The position numbers were made by a program, and so were the translations under genes. This document shows positions 56,576 to 64,000 of a DNA stretch of 64,000 bases, piece by piece (within the stretch, counting starts at the first letter, position 1; every line of letters begins with the position of its first letter). Source of the stretch: Pomacea canaliculata (Eukaryota > Mollusca > Gastropoda > Architaenioglossa > Ampullariidae); contig NC_037602.1 in NCBI RefSeq assembly GCF_003073045.1, positions 5,622,872 to 5,686,871 of the forward strand, written 5' to 3'. Under the pieces are notes generated by a model. The model was not told the DNA's origin and searched no databases. It worked only from the letters and a program-made list of their open reading frames with translations.

Positions 56576-58520
56576 TAAAATTTATATTTAGTTGTGATGT
56601 GTTCAAATTGGAGAGGTTGCCACCTGGTGTCTGCCGGAATATTGACATTGTGAACCACAGGCACAGATAATACATGCACATGCTGAGTTTAGTCCTTGCC
56701 ACCTTGATTAATATGTTCTTTCGTCAGCTGAAATAATGCATTGCTAGCTTTTATGATAACTTTTTTGTGGCTGCAGGGAAAAAAGGAGGAGCAGATCATA
56801 GTGTCATTGAATGAATGTCATTATAATTTTGCCACTGTTTGCTTCTACCTCATTTTTAATTGTTATTTATTTGAAAAGTAGTAGGTTAAACTTTTTTTTT
56901 TTTTATTAATTCATAAGTATTTATTCACACTATTTTGTGCTTGAGTTGTGAGAAAAACATGGGCTTGCTGCATACCATGTAAAAAAATTCAGTATTAAGA
57001 AGCATTTATAAAACTCATTGGCATTAATAATAAACATTACTTTGTGCAAAATTTTCTGTAAAAACAGTTAACCCAAAATGTTACCCAGGCTTAATGCTGC
57101 AATCAGGTTGCCCTGAATTAGCTGTTCATACAAAATTCTAGGACAATGCTTAAGGGTTAAGACCAAGGAAGTGAATGTTGGTTTAGCTTTATTCATCAGT
57201 CCTTTTCTTTCTCCTGTGGCCATTTGATGACGTATAACTAGTTAACTTTATCATAAATTTGTTACAAGATGTCTAATAGCTTTGGATCAGAGCTTCTCAT
57301 AAAATCTAATTTTTTGCTTACAAACTTGCTACAGATCACAGGGAATATTGGTTGTAATTGTTTATACCTCCGCACAAACATCCTCATTTTTAAAATCACA
57401 TCATTATAAATGGCTTCTAAATCCTTGTTGGCAATAGCATATTGCTTGTGGGCCAAATATTTTGATCCATCATTGATTCTGACTTTCCTTTTCTTGGTTT
57501 TGATGAATATTTTAGAGATGCATGGCAGAATTGTGCTTTTGAGGAATATTGTTTGCTAGAAGTAATATTCACTTGAGCAGGTATTGTTCTTCACAAACCA
57601 ATCCTTTCTTACCTTTTAATGAAAGATTGCAGAAGTTAAGAATCTGCATGTATAAATATCTCTAGGATATATTGCTTCGTAGATGAACGTTAAGGCAGTT
57701 TTCAGATTCAGGTTAGTTGATCAGTTTCTGTTGTTGAGCTGATGTTGCTAAAGGTGTTTTTCTGGACCATGTCTATGATCATGAAGTTAGTCTTTCTCAT
57801 CCTTACCTACACTTTCACATTGCACACCAGATGGCATAGCAACAAAAATATTTTGCCAAGAGCTAACATTTGTGATTGTTTGCTTAGGAATTAAGAAGAA
57901 TAAACATTTAAAGGTTACATTTTTGTAATACAATGCCAGACACACAATTTGCAACCAATGTTATTGAAAGTATCTCCTACTTGCATATTTCAAAATAGTT
58001 GTTTAACTTTTTACGATGCATGTTCATTCTCTTGATTTCAGTACGCTTCAATAGTCATGAGTGAAGTCACTGGGCGACTAAAGGGTGCTATCATAAAAGT
58101 TTATAACCTAGTCCTGTCTCTAGTAGCTGTAACCAAATGATAAGAAGCTTACAGTATGTACATTCAAGTCTGAGGCCAGGAATTTTATACAGTAAAAATT
58201 CCTTATCTAGGCTCATGACGACTTGTGTGTTGTGGTGGGGGAGTGGGGGGACCTTGTTGCAATCATGCTACTTTCACGTTCAATGTAGTTGCATGTATTT
58301 GTGCTTTTCACATTGTAAGACTAAAAGGTGCTTGTAACTGCATATTGATGTCGGACTGTGTTCTGTACTTGTCAGTAAATTGTGGCTTTTTCTAAGTGAT
58401 GTATGAAGGTGAAAGTTCATTGTTTTTTACCTGTTTAACTTACATTTATATTTAATGTAAGAAATGGAGATTCTCGTAATTGGGAGGATCTTCTAATATG
58501 AAATAAAAATGAATGATTTT
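56576..58520 (+). other. HMGCR: HMGCR 3' UTR region with poly(A) signal
   Basis: This is long AT-rich non-coding sequence. A canonical AATAAA at 58502-58507 is a reasonable 3' end. A minus-strand ORF at 57262-57456 has no recognisable motif. Confidence 0.5.
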
Positions 58521-59407
58521 AAATCCTCAATGATGGATTGTGTTTCTTTAGCTTTGACAATGAAAATTGTATTGACTAGCATCATGTTTGTGTCTTTATT
58601 TTTAAAAGTGAATGTCACATTAGTATACTGTAAGTAAGAATAAGGGTTCTGAATATACATAGAAGGAAATGCATTTAGTAAAAAATGATAGGTTTAGCCA
58701 TTTTTATTTTAGAGACTTTTTAAATAAATGGCTAAATTCAGACAAAGTCATTCACATATCACATCTCTCCCGGGAGACCCAAAAATGCTTGTATTCTCTC
58801 GCTCTCCGTGTTAGTTGTATGGTGACACAGCTGTATGCCACAAATGATTAAGTATTTAAATGGTTATTGGAGCTAGATACTTGACAGGATAGATGCAAAA
58901 CAAGATACCATAAATTCTCAAGGACCATGGATTTTTTTTCTTTTCATAAGTAAGTTTTTATCTACTAGAAATAGAAATTTTTGTACAATTTTTTTTTTTC
59001 AGATCAGTGAAATGCAACAGTACTTAATTTAGATTGCCTGATATTTCAAGAAATTTTACAAGTTTGATATCGGAGGAAATGTGCACTGAAAGACTAACAA
59101 AGTATTTCATTTGCAAATACGTTCAGGACACGAATATTCTTTTAGGAGTCCACAGATTTGGGGTTTCATGTTTATTCCAATAGACCACGCCGATTAATGT
59201 GGCAAGAATGAGACTACTCCCTTTTCATAACACTTTAATTGTTGTAAGGATATTTGGTAGCTAATGCTAGGAGGAAGCATAAAAGGGAAGTAATAACGCA
59301 GCACAAAATACTGCGTCTTAAGAGTTGTTTCTCTTATACCACGAATTTCTCTCTCTTCCTCGTTCTAATTATAATGACCCTGATACGCAGAGAGTAGATG
59401 ATGGGAG
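58521..59407. other. Intergenic, no gene recognised
   Basis: This is AT-rich, with T-runs near 58930 and 58989. No motif is seen. Confidence 0.4.
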
Positions 59408-59710
59408 CAGGGGCAGCCCTGGGCAAAGAATCGGTGCCTCTTCCCCCGCCAATGTCTATAAAACCAAGTGGCAGCCCATGATATTCTCATTACGCAAACG
59501 TTATAATACTAAGTATAGCTTACTTCTCTATCCGACTATAGCAACATTAGTAAATAAAGCATATTAATAAACAAGAAACACAATGTTTTTCGGCCACATT
59601 GCTGTCAGCTGTGTTGTAATTTTCTCTTTCTGTTTTATATTCAATATATATTGGCGTGGCGGCTCTGTGCAGGTGCACATGCAGTTTGTACATCCCGAAG
59701 GCCGCCCCTG
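59408..59710. mobile_element. hAT-like short inverted-repeat element
   Basis: The ends CAGGGGCAGCCCTGGGC and GGCCGCCCCTG form an imperfect inverted repeat of the CAGGGSC type. The flanks GATGGGAG and ATTGGAAC do not form a clear 8 bp duplication, so it is old or the borders are slightly off. It has no coding capacity. Confidence 0.5.
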
Positions 59711-61648
59711 ATTGGAACTGAGGTTGTAAAATCAGTGTCTTAAAAGCAATGTACTACATCACATTAGAAATTATTAAGCAACTGTGACTTAATGGGGCAC
59801 AGGATGTTACAATTGTTTTGTTTTTAATGAATTATTTTATTATTAACCACAAAGTACTCGTCAACAGAATTTCTGCCAACGTCACTTGCCAACATCTGCT
59901 CTTCTTCACAGTCCAGCTTCTCGCAATCTTCTACACACTGTCAAGGCTGCATTTCTCCATGTGTAACATTCGTCACCATGACGACAGAGAGCGTGAAACA
60001 GTTTTTTTTTTATTCGGCCACCGAAGTGTTCTAACGTAAAAAAAAAGTAAGCTGAAAGTATCTTTCTTTTTAACCAGTCTCTTTCTCCCCCTCTCTCTCT
60101 CCCCTACTCCACAAACCAAGATTGCGGAAACAGGTACCAAAAATTAAAACCAAAAGTAACAAAATACATTCTTATGATGAACAGGTGTGTTATTTACACA
60201 CACACACACTACAACTCTAACTCTTATATGCTTTATTTTATAATCTACCTGTTCAAATGCATCCAAAAGAAAAACTGTTAATTCGTGTATCAGGCAATAT
60301 AAGGCGCCTTGGGGATTTTTAACATTTTTGCGTAGCTCGAAGCATCATCGTATTTAATTGTTAAATTTATATAATTAAAATACACATATACAGATGACAT
60401 AATCTGTTAAGTGCAAAGTATTACTTCTTTATTCTGTCTATAAAACTGTTGAAAGCAATTTCCTTTGCGTTACATAAAGCACACAGCCTCGACAGTGGCT
60501 TGCCTTTCTTTTACTATGGTTTTTAAATTCCACTCCCCCTCCCTCTCTCTCTCTCCTTCCCAGTTCTACTCCCACCCCACAGCCTGGCCATTTGTGTGTG
60601 TATGTGGGAGGTTGCTGCTGACAGTTTTTTGATGTCCGCATAAAACTTTTTATTTTTTTACTTGTCGACATGCACACGTGCCCCGGCAAGCCAGAGAAAA
60701 TGATGCAACAAGGTGCAAACGCGCAAGAGAACAAAAGGTTTCTCCCATAACACGAATCACATGTCACGGTTGGTTTCCTTCTTTCCACGCAGGTTTCTCT
60801 TGCGCATTTTCCCCCAGCCACCTTCCCTCTACCCCTCTACCTTCCAGCCATCGTGATCTGTCGTGCTGCGACATCTTGCGGCATGGCGCTCCGTAATTGA
60901 TCGTGCATAAAGTGGTGCAGGGGGAGGAGGGAGAAAGGCGACATGGCAATGCAGCCGTTCCAACAAAGGTCCGTCGCGTCGCTATTAATTACGGGCCTCA
61001 AATTACCAGCTCGGGGAAGCCAGACAACGAGTGACGGTGGCGTGAAATGATCCAGTGGGCGAGGAAAAGTTCGTTGTGGTGGTCTTGCAGGATGCAGGGA
61101 ACGAGATTATTAGTGGCGGTCCCATAACAAGTATCGGTCCAGAAACTGCTAGGCCCTACGTGACAGCGGTTCGTTTCCCGGGTTGGACAGTTCTTTCACA
61201 ACGTTGAACTTCAGCCTTTCTCACGGTTCCCGAGTCTTTACCTTTGACTACATCTCCTCCCTCTCTCTCCTAGTATTTTCTTTTCTGTCTCCTCCTCCTC
61301 CTCCTCCTCGTCAGCATCATCATTCTGATTACTCAGGCTTGGCTCGTATTTTCCTCTACGTTTTGCTTTTCTATGATTACACACGCGGTCCATCGTATTA
61401 TGCGTAGTCAAACAGGTATATTCTTTACGAATATCTTAATGTCGGGTACAGGGTGACTGAGTTTTCTCATAAAGCGTTCCAAACTTTTTTTTTTCCTTCT
61501 TTTTCCCGCTTAACTCCACTTGCTTCTAGTGAAAAGGAGCTTTGGGTTGTCATCTAATCTCCTTGCTGATTTAGACGATTTCGATTTTTCTTTAAACTGT
61601 TTTTATTTTTCTGTCCTTTCATTCTTTCTTTCTCTTTCTCCGTCACAG
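59711..61648. other. Intergenic, turning GC-rich, no gene recognised
   Basis: CT-rich tracts lie at 60085-60115, 60535-60555 and 61255-61310 and a (CA)n at about 60197-60210. GC and CpG rise from about 60.66 kb. A homeodomain-like core TATTAATTACGGGCC lies at about 60983, in non-coding DNA. Confidence 0.4.
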
Positions 61649-61795
61649 CAGCATGGCCCACAAGCCAGTTTGAGTGACACTGTAACCTGTCGTACCAGCG
61701 CCTAGATGTTTCCATCCTAGACAGGAAAGCCGGTTTGGTCACGAGGGACATGTCGCCAAGGGAGTCCTACTCAGCATACCAGAACGTCAGGACAT
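61649..61795 (+). other. Candidate orphan exon
   Basis: A long pyrimidine tract and CGTCACAG form a strong acceptor (61641-61648), and CATGTAAG gives a good donor at 61796. An ATG at 61750 opens MSPRESYSAYQNVRT up to the donor; the same frame is open back to a TGA near 61675. It could be the first coding exon of a gene that continues to the right. I recognise no family. Confidence 0.3.
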
Positions 61796-64000
61796 GTAAG
61801 CTTCCAGTGGGCGCCACTGTACGCATGTCGCGTCCAAACGAGGCTCTGCATAAGTGTTTCTTATTTTGTCACCCTTAGCTGACCTCCCTTCTCTCTCTCT
61901 GATCCCTGTCCCTTTCTTTATCTCTGTCCCCCACTCGATTTCACCCTTCATTATGATAAATCCCCCTTTAAAAAAAACAAAAAAAACTCATACCAATATG
62001 TACTGTTTGTAGATGAAGGTTGGATCTTTGGACCGGTACATCTGTAAACTTATAAGTCAAAAAGTCAGTCTATCTGTTATTCTTTATGCTACACCTCCTA
62101 ACAATCGTGTCTTCCACGTTTTGATCCCTAATCGGGAGAGAAGGGACTTGGGGGAAAAACGTTCAAATTAAGTCGCAAAAAGAATATTAATAAAAATGGA
62201 ATTTGCGAATACTTTATCTTAAATTTTGATGCGCGTGCCGCTGAGGACGAAGAAAAAGATAATGAGCTGATCCTGTCGCATCCTTCCCCCTTCCCCGCCA
62301 TAAAAATGCCGATATTTTTGTAATGGTGAACGAGCCTAGCAGGAGATACGAGCACCCATGCAAGCCATTCCAGGACCACCGGTGGTTCGATCTCGTTTTC
62401 GGCTACCCCACGCCTCCCCCTTGCCCCTCCGCCATTTTTAAAGGAGTGAGGAAGTTGAGGCAGGGCCAGGAGAAAGGGGAGGAATTCGATTAAAATCACG
62501 TTAAGTCTGTGAGTGCAAAATTCAAAAAGCTATCACTCGCTCAGCACATGCGTGAACAGCCTTGTTATTCATTATTTCCCTCGTGCTTGAAGCCTTCTGG
62601 CTGTCGCGTCCTCGGTGAACGACAACAAAATACAAGCCACGAACAAGAGGTCCTTATTCTTTGCGCGTGGTTCTCACAAATTTCCGCGAGATCGGTACCG
62701 TCCCAAGTAGGAGCGAAACAATCCAACAGTGCTAAGTGAGCAACAATCATTTAACCTTTTTCCTCCATCCCTCCTCCCCATTTCTCATCCACCCCTCACA
62801 CCAAACTTCCAGCCTCCTGGCTCTCCAGTGACTCCTCTATGAGAGCTGTGAGTGGTCAGGCGTCCCTTGACTAATATCTGTTGTTGTGGGGAACATGGAT
62901 AGGAGGCGGAAGCTGATAGGATGACCAGTCCAGTTAATATATTAACTCTGAATTTTTATTGTTCTTGACAAAACAATGGGATGAACAAAAAATTATTTGA
63001 CTCTGGCCTATTCACTTCTCTTAACAGGGAGGAAAGAAGAAATATTTGCTGATGTGCACAAAAAATAGTATCTTTCGAGTTGCGCTGCTAAAAGATCTAT
63101 AAAAAAAACTGATCAATGTAGTTTACTAGAAATTTTCCAGTTGCCAAATGATTCACTCACAAAGGGGCCTTTAATAACATCATCCTAATTATTCCCGGAA
63201 TTTTCTGATGTGTGCAAGTCTCCTGAAATCAAGGTGGAATAGAGAAAGTTTTACACTCTGATCATCCAGCGCTTTTCAATCAATCGATTTCATTGACTGA
63301 CATGGGAAATGTTCACAGCAGTTATATATAGTAATATATAATTATTTCGCTGAAAGTTTGCTGCTCTCATCATTTCTAGGAAACTTCCACGCATGATCTA
63401 CGTACGAGACAGAGGCCTAAGCTAGTTCTGTCAAAGGTCATAACCCAGACTCAGGCAACCATTGTCGGACTTTAATCTCGGTTATTGTAGACACGTACAG
63501 TTATTACTAGCAGTTTCATCGCGCACATCGTTGGCAGTCACCTCTATAACTTGAAATACTTTTTTTGCAAAACGTTTAGAGATTTGCTTCCTTAGAATAG
63601 TTTTAATTTTTTTACAAACGTTCTGCAACTGGCCCCTGATCTTAACTTGCGCAAATGTGTTTTTCTCTGAATGTGGCCACAACCTCACCCCGTTGACCGT
63701 GTCAGGGGGTTTCTCCGGGTACCTTGGTTGAGTTGGTTCCTCTCCCTCCGTTACCCGTTCCCCTGTGAGAAATCACATCCAGGGGAAAGAAAGCTCTTTC
63801 CTACCAACTATACCAACCAATCCGACATGTTTGCCCGTTCCCTTCGATGTGACTTGCACAGATCCGGTCTGGTTCTGTGGCGCCGCATGCTGGCCAAATT
63901 GTGGTCTCTTTACAGCTGCACGACCGTGGCTAGTCACGTGACCGCAGCCTGCCGTGCGGCTGTCAGACTACGTCATCGACTGCCGCCGGTGGTGCGCATG
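61796..64000. other. Right-end region, no gene recognised
   Basis: Composition is mixed, with CpG-rich patches at 62220-62480 and 63880-64000. Short ORFs on both strands show no domain. It may be an intron or the promoter side of a gene outside the window. Confidence 0.4.

Noticed and set aside
57262-57456. Minus-strand 64-codon ORF in the HMGCR 3' UTR
   Set aside because: It has no motif, no splice context and no homology to anything I recognise.

Overview
The window is eukaryotic, AT-rich and intron-bearing. An invertebrate-type HMG-CoA reductase gene, a local expansion of seven-transmembrane (7TM) receptor genes and hAT, pogo/Tigger and LINE relics suggest a lophotrochozoan, most likely a mollusc and probably a gastropod. 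That placement is inferred from the general look of the proteins and repeats, not from a search.

From 1 to about 41.06 kb lies a tandem array of rhodopsin-like receptor genes. A possible C-terminus of a further receptor sits at the left edge. A divergent founder-like receptor (4694-5779, frameshifted) follows, then six closely related copies. By diagnostic residues the six fall into types in the order A1 (9655, broken), B1 (15652), C1 (19795), A2 (25355), B2 (32010), C2 (39346), which is a three-gene block present twice. Every copy shares one layout: a non-coding first exon, an intron of about 0.6 kb, then a second exon with a leader carrying short upstream ORFs and an uninterrupted coding region of about 355 codons. 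Between the live copies lie two kinds of dead receptor. Relict A is the start of a gene resembling the founder-like receptor. Relict B is a receptor split in TM3 by a short hAT-type element that carries a (TTTTG)n tract. A Tigger-like element and a 3.2 kb hAT element entered only the second block, and paralogous empty sites prove both insertions. A 147 bp copy of part of HMG-CoA reductase sits behind C1.

From about 42.04 to 58.5 kb lies HMG-CoA reductase (HMGCR). I resolved 21 exons whose phases all join, giving 881 residues from the family start, or 898 with an in-frame first exon. It makes mevalonate for isoprenoids at the ER membrane. Its introns hold a small inverted-repeat element, LINE 3' ends and a 34 bp tandem repeat.

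From 58.5 to 64 kb I see no recognisable gene. There is a hAT-like inverted-repeat element, and the DNA becomes richer in GC and CpG toward the right end, with one plausible orphan exon at 61649-61795.

The receptor array and HMGCR have no obvious functional link beyond adjacency and the copied HMGCR fragment. The array looks like a lineage-specific, possibly chemosensory, receptor expansion that is still turning over.
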